NCBI RefSeq assembly: GCF_036347135.1 | Contig: NZ_CP108938.1 | Location: 10,850,001 to 10,914,000, forward strand | Direction: 5' to 3' | DNA from: Streptomyces sp. NBC_00775 | Lineage (GTDB): Bacteria > Actinomycetota > Actinomycetes > Streptomycetales > Streptomycetaceae | Length of the DNA: 64,000 bases | Shown: one piece after another, positions 1 through 8,922 of the stretch | Position numbering within the stretch: position 1 is the first letter of the stretch | How the letters are laid out: each line of letters starts with the position of its first letter | The notes under the pieces: model-generated | Seen by the model: the letters and a program-made list of their open reading frames with translations, nothing else | What the model was told of the DNA's origin: nothing | Database searches by the model: none | Program-made: the position numbers and the translations under genes

Positions 1-1029
1 AGCTGAACAGCCCGCGCTGCACAGCGGTCCGGATCGCCGAATTCCTGCGTACCTGGAAGCCCTGACGCGCTCGCCGCGCAGTAGCCGGCACATCGTCGAA
101 TCCCTCGGGTCCCGTGCGTAACACCGTCCCCCTTCCCAAGCCTGCTCAGGTCACCAGACTGCTTCGTCTGGGCGAAGGCCTGCGCCAGGCCCACCGCAAC
201 GTTGACCGCACCCAGCTCAGACGCCTGAACCGCCGGCAGCACACCCTCGTCGGCGCACTGACACGGCAGGCCCGCGACCTGGCGGCTGAGGCCGGACAAC
301 CGCGCTCAACCGCGGAAGAGTCGTCGTCGCCCTCGTACTGCATCGGCCAGTCGGCGGCCGCCTCGGAGGTGCTCCATGGAGGCGTCTGCGGGACCGGCCC
401 GTCGCCGAACAGCGAGTCGGGAGCGACGGTGTCAGGCCAGATCACGTAGCCGAGCATGACGAGTTCGCACCCCGCCGCATGCGCGGCGTCGACCGGGAAT
501 GTCGGCCAGTCGGGCCAGTGTGAGAGGTCCTTCTGGGCTACCGACGCTACGGATTGACCTGCGGCTTTGCGGCACTTCATGAGTGAAGGTCCGGTGATGT
601 CGTGGGGAGATTCCTGGAGCACGCTGGGGTCCGGTCGCTGATTTCGGATGGATCGAGGCGGATCCCAGATTGGGCGTCGGCGCGGAGCGCAGCCTTCTCG
701 CGTGTCGGCACAGTCGAAGAAGCCGCGTCCAAAGCGGCCTGATCCGTCGTGAACATCAGGCAGGGGTGCACTACGGTGGAATAGTCGCGCCGACGAGGGT
801 GGATACGCTGGCGCCACTTTGACGTCGGTGCTGGCGGAGGGCGCCGCGAACCGATGAGAACCAGCTGGGTCGGGCGTGCCTCGGCGGGCGCCAGGTTGCG
901 AATGTCGCAGACCCGAGGTCAACGTACCTGGCGGTCAAAGGGCCGTGGGCTGGGGCGTGTAGGGACGTTCAGAACGTCTCGGCAGCGTGGCGTCGGACAG
1001 TACCGGGCCCTGTCGGGTGTCATGGCGGG
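1..1029. other. No confident gene; two possible coding remnants
   Basis: I see no complete gene here. On the plus strand about 114-320 encodes an Arg/Leu-rich helical stretch that looks like a piece of a small Streptomyces protein but has no recognisable domain. On the minus strand about 300-600 encodes an acidic, Trp/Pro-rich stretch (SHWPDWPTFPVDAAHAAG) with protein-like composition, beginning at an ATG near 580. Neither is bounded by good start signals and the two overlap, so they are probably decayed ends of unrelated genes. Confidence 0.3.
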
Positions 1030-1137
1030 GTGAGGAGCAACTCCGGCAACGGACGACTGAGGCGGATTGCACATCGACGGATCGACAGGCAAGGGCAGCG
1101 CAGTAGCCGCGGCTCTGGTCGGCGCGGCGACGGCGGC

Positions 1138-2265
1138 ATGGGCCAGGTGCAGCGGCTGAGCTTGTTGGCGGCAGCTTTGCCGGGCTTGACTGCACTGGTC
1201 GCGCTGCTGTTCACATGGATGTCGGTCGGGCAGACGCGGTCTGAGCTGCGGATCGCTGAGCAGGGCCAGATCACCAACCGCTTCAATGCCGCGATCAACA
1301 ATCTCGGCTCGGGCTCCGAGGATGTGCGCCTGGGTGGGATTCACGCCCTGCAGCGCATCATGCAGGACTCCCCACGCGACCAGCCCACGATCGTCTCGGT
1401 GCTGTCGGCGTACGCACGCCGGCATGCCCGGGTGCCGGCCAGTGGCTTCGTCAAGGAGCAAGAAGACATTGCGGAGAGTCTGGAATCCCCGGTCAGGCCG
1501 GCCACTGATGTAGAGGCCGTTCTGAGTGTGCTGGCCGATCGATCGGCCGACCATGACGAGCGGGCCAGGCTGGACCTCAGGCGCACGGATCTCCGCGGAG
1601 CCGAGGTGATTGCACGGGTCGAAACACCCAAGAGCGGTGCACCGTTCCGTGCTGCTAGCTTCAACGAAGCGGATCTCCGGCACTCGACGTTCGACGGCGT
1701 AGACCTGCGCAATGTCGGCTTCTTCCGTTCAAACCTGGCAGCAGCAAGGTTGGACGACGTGGACCTGTCCAGCGCCTCGATGGAGGGGGCGGACCTGACG
1801 CGCACAACGATCTGGCACGCCAATCTGACGAGGGCGGATCTCAACTACGCGAAACTTCATGAAGCCCAGCTGAACTGGGCCGTCAATCTCACCAAGGCGA
1901 CCCTCCTGACGGCGGATCTCACCGGTGCAAACCTGGAAGGCGCAAACCTGCGCAACGCCGCTCTCATTGGAGCGAATCTGAGGGACGCGTACCTCGCCAA
2001 GGCGAAGCTGCACGGTGCGCGACTGAGCAACGTGGACCAGGAGGCGCTGGCAGTCGAGTTCGGCTGGTATATCGAGAAAAACGGCAACCTGGCGAAGGCA
2101 GACCTCACAGGGGCAGACCTGACGAACGCGGACCTTCGTGGCGTGGACCTCACCGAAGCAGTCCTTGTCGACGCAGACCTGCGAGGTGCCAAGCTCGCCG
2201 GCGTGAAGCTGACTCGGGCCAAGCTCAACGGCGTACGAGGCTTGCCGCCATCGCTCCGCCCTTAG
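1138..2265 (+). CDS. Membrane-anchored pentapeptide-repeat protein
   Basis: 375 residues from the ATG at 1138; an in-frame ATG at 1030 would add 36 mostly basic residues without better signals. A hydrophobic segment at about residues 8-28 should anchor the protein. Residues 30-170 are a helical region (QITNRFNAAINNLG, then a HALQRIM segment) typical of actinobacterial pentapeptide proteins with a membrane N-terminus. The C-terminal half is a run of A(D/N)Lxx pentapeptides (for example ADLTGANLEGANL), which fold as a right-handed quadrilateral beta-helix. The run is broken by a short insert around VEFGWYIEKNGN. The substrate or partner is unknown; pentapeptide proteins often act as scaffolds or DNA mimics. 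It stands alone, with no co-directional neighbour. Confidence 0.85.
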   Translation: MGQVQRLSLLAAALPGLTALVALLFTWMSVGQTRSELRIAEQGQITNRFNAAINNLGSGSEDVRLGGIHALQRIMQDSPRDQPTIVSVLSAYARRHARVPASGFVKEQEDIAESLESPVRPATDVEAVLSVLADRSADHDERARLDLRRTDLRGAEVIARVETPKSGAPFRAASFNEADLRHSTFDGVDLRNVGFFRSNLAAARLDDVDLSSASMEGADLTRTTIWHANLTRADLNYAKLHEAQLNWAVNLTKATLLTADLTGANLEGANLRNAALIGANLRDAYLAKAKLHGARLSNVDQEALAVEFGWYIEKNGNLAKADLTGADLTNADLRGVDLTEAVLVDADLRGAKLAGVKLTRAKLNGVRGLPPSLRP

Positions 2266-2563
2266 CAGGCCTCGGCGGGACCCGACGCGTGGCCCGCCGA
2301 GGGTGAGGTCGAGGCGCAGGGCCCTGCATGCCTGCGAGTGCTTGCTGTCCTTTGACAGCGAAGTTAGTCCGGCCGAAGCCGCTGACCTGCGCAGACTAAC
2401 TTCGCTGTCAACGCGGTCGCATGACGCTGCCTTCGGCCCGAACCCTCTGGCTTGCGGCAACTGGGTTGGATGGCAAGGAACGTCATGGGCTGGGTTCGTG
2501 TCAGCCCGGGCCTCTTTGAGCTGGCTGACGCCGAATCCGGCGACGCGGTCCAGGGGCTCGGGC
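2266..2563. repeat. Intergenic region with a perfect 18-bp inverted repeat
   Basis: TTGACAGCGAAGTTAGTC at 2352-2369 is repeated in exact inverted form at 2394-2411, with 24 bases between. A near-copy of the left arm and loop lies at 7345-7385, just downstream of the group II intron, and a copy of the end of the right arm (TTCGCTGTCAA) lies at 5101-5111 just upstream of it. It may be a terminator for the pentapeptide gene, a mobile-element end, or a target site used by the intron. No gene is apparent. Confidence 0.6.
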
Positions 2564-2720
2564 TCAGGCGTCTTCGCGGTAGAGGTCGGTGAGCAGGGCG
2601 ACGGCGGCGTAGGTGGCTGGGTGGGGGTCCTGGCGGCGCCAGATGAGGTGGGCGGGGACGGGGGCGGCGTCGCGCAGGGGGCGATAGGTGATGCCGTCGC
2701 GGCGGTACTGGGTGACGGTG
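2564..2720 (-). pseudogene. LysR-family regulator, C-terminal fragment
   Basis: Only the last ~50 codons remain, reading ITYRPLRDAAPVPAHLIW and ending TDLYREDA-stop, the characteristic end of a LysR substrate-binding domain. The DNA-binding N-terminus and start are missing. At the break, near 2720, the sequence changes into a plus-strand transporter fragment. Confidence 0.6.
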
Positions 2721-2723
2721 CGC

Positions 2724-2880
2724 GTCAACCCGGTGTTCGCCGCTCTGATCGGCATGCTCGTCCTGGACCAGCACCTTGGCGCGGCATCGTGGCTGGTCAT
2801 CATCGTGATCGTCACCGCCAACGCTGTGTCCGTGGGCACCGCCGCTAGCCGCTCGAAGACCGACCTCTTTGCGGTGAGCC
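2724..2880 (+). pseudogene. EamA/DMT-family transporter, C-terminal fragment
   Basis: The frame encodes NPVFAALIGMLVLDQHLG followed by a hydrophobic helix (ASWLVIIVIVTANAVSV) and a basic tail, matching the last two membrane segments of an EamA permease. The other helices and the start are absent. The preserved end is joined directly to the LysR end, as expected if one deletion removed both N-termini of a divergent pair. Confidence 0.55.
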
Positions 2881-2990
2881 CCGCCGGCCGCCCGCGCCCG
2901 GGTGTGTGCCTGCGCCCTCCGTCACGGCGACGTACGGGCCCCTTGGGAGCGGTAGCTCCGCGCGAAAAAAGGTACCCAGCACGACTGGGC

Positions 2991-3410
2991 TCACGGCGCC
3001 GGTACGGCACCGATCTGCTGCATCACCCCGAGGAGATCGGGCTGGCCCCGTTCGCCGACGATCCAGCCGTCGGCCAGGTAGTAGAAGTTCATGGCCTGCA
3101 CCGAGATCTTGTTGCCGCTCGCCGGGATCCCGAAGAATTCACCGTCGTGGGTTCCCCGCATGGTGAACCGCGCGGCCACAGTGTCGCCTTCGGTGACTGT
3201 CTCTTCCAGCGTCCACTGGACGTCGGGGAAGGCGCTGCGCATCATCCCGATGACTTCCATGTACCCATCGGGCCCCCGCAGTGGTTCCGGGTGGCTTGGT
3301 GCGTGGAACACCGCGTCCGGAGAAATGACCTCGCGGGCGAGATCCTCGTTGCCCGTGTTGATGAATTCGACGAAACGGTTCATCACTGACTCGGTGGACT
3401 GCGATGGCAT
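2991..3410 (-). CDS. SnoaL-like / ester cyclase family protein
   Basis: 139 residues from the ATG at 3410, preceded by GAGAGG. The protein has the NTF2-like cone fold seen in SnoaL polyketide cyclases and related proteins: an N-terminal helix (VMNRFVEFINTGNEDLAREV), the FHAPSHPEPLRGPDGYMEVI segment, and a WTLEETVTEGDTVAARFTMR beta sheet. Many such proteins are small hydrolase- or cyclase-like enzymes of unknown substrate. It is divergent from the PadR gene and shares its perfect inverted repeat, so PadR probably represses it. A longer upstream reading would cross the operator and is rejected. Confidence 0.82.
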   Translation of the reverse strand: MPSQSTESVMNRFVEFINTGNEDLAREVISPDAVFHAPSHPEPLRGPDGYMEVIGMMRSAFPDVQWTLEETVTEGDTVAARFTMRGTHDGEFFGIPASGNKISVQAMNFYYLADGWIVGERGQPDLLGVMQQIGAVPAP

Positions 3411-3456
3411 CTTGCTGTGCCTCTCCAGAGACGTTTGGGCGGATACCTGAGAGCGT

Positions 3457-3490
3457 AACATCGAATCGATGTTCGCATCGATTCGATGTT
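3457..3490. promoter_or_regulatory. Perfect 15-bp inverted repeat, probable PadR operator
   Basis: AACATCGAATCGATG (3457-3471) and its exact reverse complement CATCGATTCGATGTT (3476-3490) are separated by TTCG. It sits between the divergent starts of the SnoaL-like gene (3410) and the PadR gene (3510), where an autoregulatory operator is expected. Confidence 0.75.
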
Positions 3491-3509
3491 CGCGTGGGAA
3501 GATGGACTC

Positions 3510-4088
3510 ATGCTGGAACTCGCGATACTCGGCTTCCTCGCCGAGGGACCCCTGCCCGGACACGAGCTGCGCCGCCGCGTCTCACAGCTGACCGGCTATA
3601 CGCGGCCGGTCAGTGACGGCAGCCTGTATCCGGCGATCAATCGTCTGACCAGGGCGGGCTTGATCGAGCGGCGCGCAGCCCCGGCTGCGGGGGCGGCCCG
3701 GTACGTGCTCAGCCTGACCGCGGCCGGGCGGGCCGAAATGCTTCAGCGCCTGCGCAAGCCCGCCGACCACGAGATCACCGACTTCACCCGGTTCTACGTC
3801 GTCCTGGCCTTCCTGTCCCACCTGCCCGACGTGGCCGAGCAGCACGCGGTGCTGCGCAGGCGGCTGGAGTTCCTGGAAGAGCCGGCGAGTTTCTTCTATG
3901 AGAACGAGCGGCCCCTGCGTGCCGAGGAGGTCGCCGACCCCTACCGGCGGGGCATGCTGCTCACCGCCCGCGCGACCAGCCGCGCTGAGCGGACCTGGCT
4001 GCGCGAGACCCTCGGCGAGGAACCGCCCGCATTCGACACCGCCTGCACCGACAGCGATCCGCATGCGCCCGCCGCTCCCGCGAGCTGA
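3510..4088 (+). CDS. PadR-family transcriptional regulator
   Basis: 192 residues. The ATG at 3510 is preferred over one at 3486 because the latter lies inside the operator and 3510 has GGGAAG eight bases upstream. The N-terminal winged helix (LAILGFLAEGPLPGHELRRR, then SDGSLYPAINRLTRAGLIER) is classic PadR, including the conserved Tyr-Pro before the recognition helix. Residues ~95-180 form the C-terminal dimerisation helices of the PadR/Vir subfamily. Only 20 bases separate it from the downstream quinone oxidoreductase, suggesting one operon. Likely ligands are small phenolic or quinone-like compounds (inference). Confidence 0.88.
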   Translation: MLELAILGFLAEGPLPGHELRRRVSQLTGYTRPVSDGSLYPAINRLTRAGLIERRAAPAAGAARYVLSLTAAGRAEMLQRLRKPADHEITDFTRFYVVLAFLSHLPDVAEQHAVLRRRLEFLEEPASFFYENERPLRAEEVADPYRRGMLLTARATSRAERTWLRETLGEEPPAFDTACTDSDPHAPAAPAS

Positions 4089-4108
4089 CTGCCCACGGAG
4101 GTACCCCC

Positions 4109-5089
4109 ATGCTTGCTTCCTGGTACGACGACCAGGGCCCCGCCGCCGATGTCCTGCACGTCGGTGAACTCCCTGATCCCGTTCCCGGCCCCGGCGAGGT
4201 CCGCGTCCGTGTCACCGTCTCGGGCGTCAACCCCGGCGACACCAAGAAACGGCGCGGCTGGCTCGGCTCGTCCATGCCCTTCCCGCGGGTGATCCCGCAC
4301 AGCGACGCCGCCGGAGTCATCGACGCCGTGGGCGCCCAAGTCGACGCCCGCCGCGTCGGACAGCGGGTCTGGGTATACGGCGCCCAGTCCTACCGCCCCT
4401 TCGGCACAGCTGCTCAGTACACCGTCGTACCCGACCCCCAGGCCGTGCCTCTGCCAGATCATCTGAGTGATGAGCTGGGGGCGAGCCTCGGCATCCCCGG
4501 CATCACCGCCCACCGCACCGTCTTCGCCGACGGCCCGGTCGACGGCCAACTGGTCCTGGTCCACGGCGTTCTCGGCGGCGTCGGCTCCCTGGCCGCCCAG
4601 CTCGCCCACTGGGCCGGCGCGACTGTGATCGCGACCGTCCGCCGCACCGCGGACCTCGACCGCGTCGACCCGGCCGTCGTCTCCCACGCCGTCGCCCTGG
4701 ATACCAGCGAGCCCGCCGCGGCCATCCGCTCGTACGCGCCGCGGGGCGTCGACCGGATCATCGAGGTCGCGCTGTCCGACAATTCCGACCTCGACAACGC
4801 CGTCGCCGCCAACAACGCCGTCATCGCCGCCTACGCCACCCGCACGGACCGCACCGAGATCCCCTTCTGGCCGCTGCTGTTCAACAACGTCACCCTGCGG
4901 CTGCTCGGCAGCGACGACTTCCCCGCCGAGGCCAAGCGCCAGGCTGCCCGCGACCTCACCTCCGCAGCCGCCGTCGGCGCCCTCACCGTCGACGTTCGCG
5001 ACCACTATTCGCTGCACGACATCGCCAAGGCCCACGACCACGTCGACGCCGGCAGTGGCCACGGACGCATCCTGCTCACCATCCCGTAG
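4109..5089 (+). CDS. Zinc-type alcohol dehydrogenase / NADPH:quinone oxidoreductase
   Basis: 326 residues, start ATG after CACGGAGG. A medium-chain dehydrogenase: an N-terminal GroES-like domain (VRVTVSGVNPGDTKKR; PHSDAAGVIDAVG) and a Rossmann domain with the dinucleotide-binding segment VHGVLGGVGSLAAQLAHWAG. The catalytic-zinc cysteine is absent, as in the zinc-independent quinone oxidoreductase subgroup. It probably reduces quinones or activated double bonds with NADPH. It follows the PadR gene directly, so its expression is likely controlled by the regulator's own operator. The group II intron begins 46 bases after its stop. Confidence 0.88.
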   Translation: MLASWYDDQGPAADVLHVGELPDPVPGPGEVRVRVTVSGVNPGDTKKRRGWLGSSMPFPRVIPHSDAAGVIDAVGAQVDARRVGQRVWVYGAQSYRPFGTAAQYTVVPDPQAVPLPDHLSDELGASLGIPGITAHRTVFADGPVDGQLVLVHGVLGGVGSLAAQLAHWAGATVIATVRRTADLDRVDPAVVSHAVALDTSEPAAAIRSYAPRGVDRIIEVALSDNSDLDNAVAANNAVIAAYATRTDRTEIPFWPLLFNNVTLRLLGSDDFPAEAKRQAARDLTSAAAVGALTVDVRDHYSLHDIAKAHDHVDAGSGHGRILLTIP

Positions 5090-5766
5090 AAACGACCGGG
5101 TTCGCTGTCAAACGACTCGATTGGATGGCGAGGGAGTGCGCCACGAAGTACCACGTAATCGAGTGGAGGTGAAAGGCCGACACCGCCGGGCCGTCGCAGC
5201 GGTCTGGTGAAGCTGGGGGCAGCCTGATCCGGGGAACGCCGGGGAGGGTGGCAAGCGGCCCCGACAACGGCGGGACGTGCTGGGACTACCGGACGGCACG
5301 GGTCCGTCTAGCGAGGTCAGAAGGTGTAGCGAGAGCGAACCAGTGGTTGAAGCTCCGTAAGCATTCAGCCGGCTCAAACCTGGTGGATACGGGCCGGTAT
5401 GCAGCGCGTGACTCGGCCGTCCTCGGATGGGCGGGTCAACTCCGAAGCCGGGTTCCTTTTCCGGTGGGGAGGCCACGTTGAAAGCCTGCGGCGTAGGCGT
5501 GGCGATGTTGCCGGAGTAGAGCTGGGCGTCTCCCTGACCGATCGATTGTGTGGTGAACGTGGGAACCATCCGCGGTCGCCCGAGCTGCCGGACAGCCGGT
5601 CCGGCGGTGGGCAGGTCCGTTGCTGACTGATGGCCGTGGGTGGGGCGGAGGCCCCGTAGTAGTCGCGGGAGTGACGACCCGTCGTGGAGACCGGGAAAGC
5701 CGGTCGCAGGGCCAAGGGGGCCAGCAAGTCAGTGGCTGACGTACTGGAATGTCGGGAGGGTCGCCG

Positions 5767-7197
5767 GTGAATACCGACGAGCTGGAGCGCGCCTTGTATG
5801 AGGCGGAGCGCCGGGTACTGAAGATCCAGACCAAGCTGCACCGTTGGGCTCGTGATGATCCTCATCGCAGGTTCGACGACCTGTTCAATCTCGTTGCCGA
5901 TCCCGGCTTCCTGCTGGTGGCCTGGGATCGGGTGCGGGGTAACAAGGGTGCACGCACGGCCGGGGTGGACGGGCGCACGGCGTCGTCCATCGCACTGTGG
6001 GTCGGGGTCGAGGAGTTCCTCGACGCTCTGCGGTCGCAGATCAAGGACCGCAGTTTCCAGCCCATGCCGGTGCGGGAACGGATGATCCCCAAGTCTGGCG
6101 GCAAGCTCCGCCGTCTGGGGATTTCGACGATCACCGACCGGGTGGTGCAGGCGTCCTTGAAGCTGGTGCTGGAGCCGATCTTTGAGGCGGATTTCCTCCC
6201 GTGTTCCTACGGGTTCCGCCCGAACCGCCGGGCTCATGACGCGGTGGCCGAGGTGCGTCTGCTCACGTCTATGAAGTACGAGTGGATCGTGGAAGGCGAC
6301 ATCAAAGCCTGCTTCGACGAGATCTCGCACCCCGCTCTCATGGAGCGCGTGCGGGTACGCGTCGGGGATAAACGTGTCCTGGCCTTGGTGAAGGCATTCC
6401 TCAAGGCGGGCATCCTCGGTGAGGATGGCCTGCTGCGGGACAACGACACTGGCACCCCGCAGGGTTCGATCCTTTCGCCGTTGCTCAGCAACGTCGCGCT
6501 CTCGGTCCTGGACGAGCACATCGCCCAGGCGCCGGGAGGCCCCGGGCCTGATGCCAACGAGCGCCGGAGGCGTCGACGCCGCAGTCTGCCCAACTACCGG
6601 CTGGTCCGGTACGCGGACGACTGGTGCCTGATGGTGCACGGCACCAAGGCAGACGCCGAAACGCTACGCGAAGAGATCGCGGAAGTCCTCACCACGATGG
6701 GCCTGCGCCTGTCGCCGGAGAAGACTCTGATCACCCACATCGAGCAGGGCCTGGACTTCCTCGGCTGGCGCATCCAGCTCCACCGGAAACCAGGCACCAA
6801 CCGGTACTACGTCTACACCTACCCCGCCAAGAAGGCCCTGCGGGCCATCATGGCCAAGGTCAAGACGCTCTGCCGACAGGTCGGCACGAACCAGCCGCTC
6901 GACGCCCTGCTACTCCGGCTCAACCCGGCAGTACGGGGCTGGTGCGCCTACTTCCGGCCCGGAGTGTCTTACGCGACCTTCTCTTACCTGCGCCACTATC
7001 TGTGGCACACGGTGTGGCGATGGGTGCAGCGCAAGCACCCCAAGACGGGCCTGAGGAAGATCTACCGGCAGTACTGCGGCCGTAGGTCTTGGTGGGCCAG
7101 TGAGAACAGGGAGCTGTTCGACCCGATCACGGTAGGCACTACTCGCTACCGCTACCGGGGCATGGCGATTCCCACTCCCTGGGACACCACGGGATGA
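5767..7197 (+). CDS. ltrA: Group II intron reverse transcriptase/maturase
   Basis: 476 residues from a GTG at 5767 with GGGAGG nine bases upstream; an ATG at 5749 is possible but lies before that site. The RT core carries KLRRLGISTITDRVVQ, YGFRPNRRAHDAV, the GTPQGSILSPLLSN block and the catalytic YADD (codons at 6610-6621). It continues into the LDFLGW and thumb/X (maturase) region. The C-terminus (RHYLWHTVWRWVQRKHPKTG) is a group II maturase-specific domain. I see no HNH endonuclease domain, so integration probably uses a nicked or single-stranded target. It acts with the intron RNA for splicing and retrohoming. Confidence 0.93.
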   Translation: MNTDELERALYEAERRVLKIQTKLHRWARDDPHRRFDDLFNLVADPGFLLVAWDRVRGNKGARTAGVDGRTASSIALWVGVEEFLDALRSQIKDRSFQPMPVRERMIPKSGGKLRRLGISTITDRVVQASLKLVLEPIFEADFLPCSYGFRPNRRAHDAVAEVRLLTSMKYEWIVEGDIKACFDEISHPALMERVRVRVGDKRVLALVKAFLKAGILGEDGLLRDNDTGTPQGSILSPLLSNVALSVLDEHIAQAPGGPGPDANERRRRRRRSLPNYRLVRYADDWCLMVHGTKADAETLREEIAEVLTTMGLRLSPEKTLITHIEQGLDFLGWRIQLHRKPGTNRYYVYTYPAKKALRAIMAKVKTLCRQVGTNQPLDALLLRLNPAVRGWCAYFRPGVSYATFSYLRHYLWHTVWRWVQRKHPKTGLRKIYRQYCGRRSWWASENRELFDPITVGTTRYRYRGMAIPTPWDTTG

Positions 7198-7231
7198 GGA
7201 CAACCACCACGAAGCCCTCGGGGCTGGTGGA

Positions 7232-7266
7232 GAGCCGGGTGCGGTGCCAAGTCGCATGCCCGGTTC
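7232..7266 (+). ncRNA. Group II intron domain V
   Basis: GAGCCGGGTGCGG pairs with TCGCATGCCCGGTTC around a short loop, the 34-35 nt catalytic hairpin of group II introns with the AGC triad near its 5' base. It lies 35 bases after the maturase stop, as expected. Confidence 0.75.
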
Positions 7267-7511
7267 GGGAAGCGGCTCCGGGGAAACGGGCCGGTCGAAA
7301 GACCGGAACCGCGCCCCGGGCCGACTTCACCAGCAGTTCGTGTCCTTCGACAGTGAAGTTAGTCGTGCGCAGCGCGCTGACCTGCGTCGAATGGGTTGGA
7401 TGTCAACACGGCGGTCGATAGCGTGGATCATTGGGTCGGAGGAGATGCTGGATGCGGACGGTGCATGACATCTGCCGTGGGTTGGCTCTGGACGCTGCCC
7501 ACGTGTCCGCG

Positions 7512-8819
7512 TCAGCCGCTGCGTCGGCGGGCGCGCAAGGCGTTCCAGTGCTGTAGCCGTTCGCTGATCTGGGCTTCGTAGCCGTTGCGGGTGGGCTGGT
7601 AGTACGTCTCGTGGTCCATGCCGTCGGGGAAGTAGTCGTCACCGCCGTCGGTGGTGTCCGGGTCGTACTGGTAGTCCTTGCCGTAGCCGAGGTCCTTCAT
7701 CAGCCGGGTCGGCGCGTTGAGGATGTGGGCGGGCGGCATGAGTGAGCCGGTGCGGCGGGCAGCGCGGTGTGCGGCGTTGAAGCCGCGGTAGACGGCGATG
7801 GACTTGGGTGCGGTGGCGAGGTAGACGACGGCCTGGGCGATCGCCAACTCGCCCTCGGGGGAGCCGAGTCGCTCGTACACGTCCCAGGCGGCGAGGGCCT
7901 GCTGGATGGCGTGCGGGTCGGCCATGCCGATGTCCTCGTTCGCGAAGCGGGCCAGGCGGCGGGCTACGAACAGGGGGTCCTCGCCGCCGTCGAGCATGCG
8001 GGCGAGCCAGTACAGGGCCGCGTCGGGGTCGGAGCCGCGCATGGACTTGTGCAGCGCGGAGATCAGGTTGTAGTGGCCCTCCTGCGCCTTGTCGTACAGC
8101 GGGGCCCGCTGCTGGATGTAGTGGGCGAGCCCGGCGGTGTCCAGGGGGGTCTCGGTGTCCGGGAGGGCCTGGAGCTGTTCGGCCATGTTGAGGAGGTAGC
8201 GGCCGTCGCCGTCCGCCATGGCGATCAGGGCGCGGCGGGTGTCGTCCTCCAGCGGCAGCCGGTGGCCGGTGAGCTGCTCGGCGCGGTCGAGGAGCGTGGA
8301 CAGTGCGGCTTCGTCGAGGCGCTTGAGGACGAGGACCTGGGTGCGGGAGAGGAGGGCGCCGTTGAGTTCGAAGCTCGGGTTCTCCGTGGTGGCGCCGATC
8401 AGGGTGATCGTGCCGTCCTCGACGTAGGGAAGGAAGCTGTCCTGCTGGGCGCGGTTGAAGCGGTGGATCTCGTCGACGAACAGCAGGGTCCCCTGGCCGA
8501 TGCCCCGCCGGCTGCGTGCGGCGGCGAACACTTTCCGGAGCTCGGCCACGCCGGAGAAGGTGGCCGACACTGGTTCGAAAGCCAGGTTGCTGCCGTCGGC
8601 GAGGAGCCGGGCGATGGTGGTCTTCCCAACGCCGGGCGGGCCCCACAGGATGGCGGAGCTGAGGCGCTGCTGGGCGACCATGCGGCCCAGTGGAGCGTCC
8701 GGGGCAAGGAGGTGGTCCTGCCCGACGACCTCTTCCAGCCGGGTGGGGCGCAGGCGGTCGGCGAGGGGCCGGGCGGGCTCCTCGCCGAAGAGCGGCAGAG
8801 TCGCTTCGGTCGGTTCCAT
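7512..8819 (-). CDS. rarA: Replication-associated recombination protein A (RarA/MgsA AAA+ ATPase)
   Basis: 435 residues from the ATG at 8819 (MEPTEATLPLF); upstream in-frame codons encode a low-complexity basic stretch. RarA loads at stalled replication forks with the clamp-loader/RecA machinery. Features in order: LRPTRLEEVVGQDHLL box, Walker A GPPGVGKTT, Walker B LLFVDEIHRF, sensor ATTENPSFELN and SRTQVLVL, then the tetramerisation C-terminus with MRGSDPDAALYWLARML and GFNAAHRAARR, all complete. The length fits the family. It is a housekeeping-type gene just downstream of the intron's 3' flank, with no mobile-element sign of its own. Confidence 0.95.
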   Translation of the reverse strand: MEPTEATLPLFGEEPARPLADRLRPTRLEEVVGQDHLLAPDAPLGRMVAQQRLSSAILWGPPGVGKTTIARLLADGSNLAFEPVSATFSGVAELRKVFAAARSRRGIGQGTLLFVDEIHRFNRAQQDSFLPYVEDGTITLIGATTENPSFELNGALLSRTQVLVLKRLDEAALSTLLDRAEQLTGHRLPLEDDTRRALIAMADGDGRYLLNMAEQLQALPDTETPLDTAGLAHYIQQRAPLYDKAQEGHYNLISALHKSMRGSDPDAALYWLARMLDGGEDPLFVARRLARFANEDIGMADPHAIQQALAAWDVYERLGSPEGELAIAQAVVYLATAPKSIAVYRGFNAAHRAARRTGSLMPPAHILNAPTRLMKDLGYGKDYQYDPDTTDGGDDYFPDGMDHETYYQPTRNGYEAQISERLQHWNALRARRRSG

Positions 8820-8922
8820 CGGTCTCTCGGGTGGTGGGAGGCGGGCGTCTGCGGATGTGACGAGCCTTGCACGTGACGCTGACAGGCGGGGGCTCAGTCG
8901 TTCGCGGGGAAGCTCGCGGCGC

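Larger units (their letters stand above)
5136..7330 (+). mobile_element. Group II intron
   Basis: The 5' end GTGCGCC at 5136 matches the conserved GUGYG start of group II introns. About 600 bases of structured RNA precede the intron-encoded reverse transcriptase, and a recognisable domain V (7232-7266) plus a domain-VI-like hairpin with a GAAA loop (around 7289-7305) follow it. The 3' boundary near 7323-7330 is approximate. The element is about 2.2 kb. Both exon flanks carry pieces of the inverted repeat found intact at 2352-2411. The ribozyme and its open reading frame both look complete, so it may be active. Confidence 0.85.

Noticed and set aside
2303..2848. Plus-strand frame over the inverted repeat and LysR remnant
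   Set aside because: It crosses non-coding repeat sequence and the antisense of the LysR end with no domain of its own.
3486..3509. Upstream ATG for the PadR gene
   Set aside because: It lies in the operator palindrome and has no ribosome site; 3510 fits better.
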